DNA of 13,212 nt from Candidatus Segatella papionis (lineage in GTDB: Bacteria; Bacteroidota; Bacteroidia; Bacteroidales; Bacteroidaceae). Position 1 is the stretch's first letter; each line of letters starts with the position of its first letter. The notes under the pieces were generated by a model, which saw only the letters and a program-made list of their open reading frames with translations, was not told where the DNA came from and ran no database searches. Shown here piece after piece: positions 13,150-13,212 of the stretch. The stretch covers positions 1-13,212 of the forward strand of contig DBLF01000021.1 of the NCBI GenBank assembly GCA_002297965.1, in the 5' to 3' direction. The translations under genes and the position numbers were made by a program.

Positions 13150-13212
13150 CTCAAACTGTTCACATGCCCTGCTCCAATAGCAAACGCATATATACCAAGA
13201 AAGCTAAGAAGA

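Overview
The window looks like chromosome of an anaerobic Bacteroidota bacterium, most likely Prevotellaceae (a Segatella/Prevotella copri-like genome). The reasons are several promoters of the Bacteroidota form TAnnTTTG, A-rich leaders with few Shine-Dalgarno sites, an oxygen-sensitive class III ribonucleotide reductase, a Bacteroidota-style lipoprotein with an acidic stretch after its cysteine, and a secreted M64 peptidase. This placement is inference from gene content and signals, not from a marker gene.

Layout, left to right. Bases 1-453 hold no credible gene: inverted repeats (1-45), an alternating purine-pyrimidine tract (100-156) and a degenerate 22-bp-period tandem array (about 200-441) that ends just past the stop codon of a small minus-strand membrane protein gene (454-738). 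Next come two plus-strand genes with separate promoters: a DASS/SLC13 sodium-coupled anion transporter (989-2455) and a type II pantothenate kinase (2592-3431). The nrdD-nrdG pair (3781-6533) follows and converges on a short folK-like gene (6562-6966) through a shared bidirectional terminator.

A divergent promoter region then starts a plus-strand run of three genes: a secreted glucosaminidase with LysM repeats (7048-7971), a secreted M64 metallopeptidase (8043-9332) and cytidine deaminase (9346-9828). The right third is on the minus strand. Reading leftwards it has a cytidylate kinase-like protein (13110-12538), LrgA (12497-12138), LrgB (12141-11449) and a parallel beta-helix surface lipoprotein (11354-9891).

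Functionally these are mostly housekeeping and envelope genes: CoA and folate cofactor supply, anaerobic dNTP synthesis, pyrimidine salvage, dicarboxylate or anion uptake, cell-wall hydrolysis and LrgAB membrane proteins. I see no phage, transposon, CRISPR array, tRNA or rRNA. The unusual material is regulatory or structural: the 22-bp mosaic array beside a Z-DNA-prone tract; a terminator-shaped hairpin whose loop holds the start codon of the beta-helix lipoprotein; two promoters so close to their start codons that the mRNAs should be leaderless or nearly so, one of them overlapping the upstream terminator; and a terminator stem built into the last codons of nrdG.
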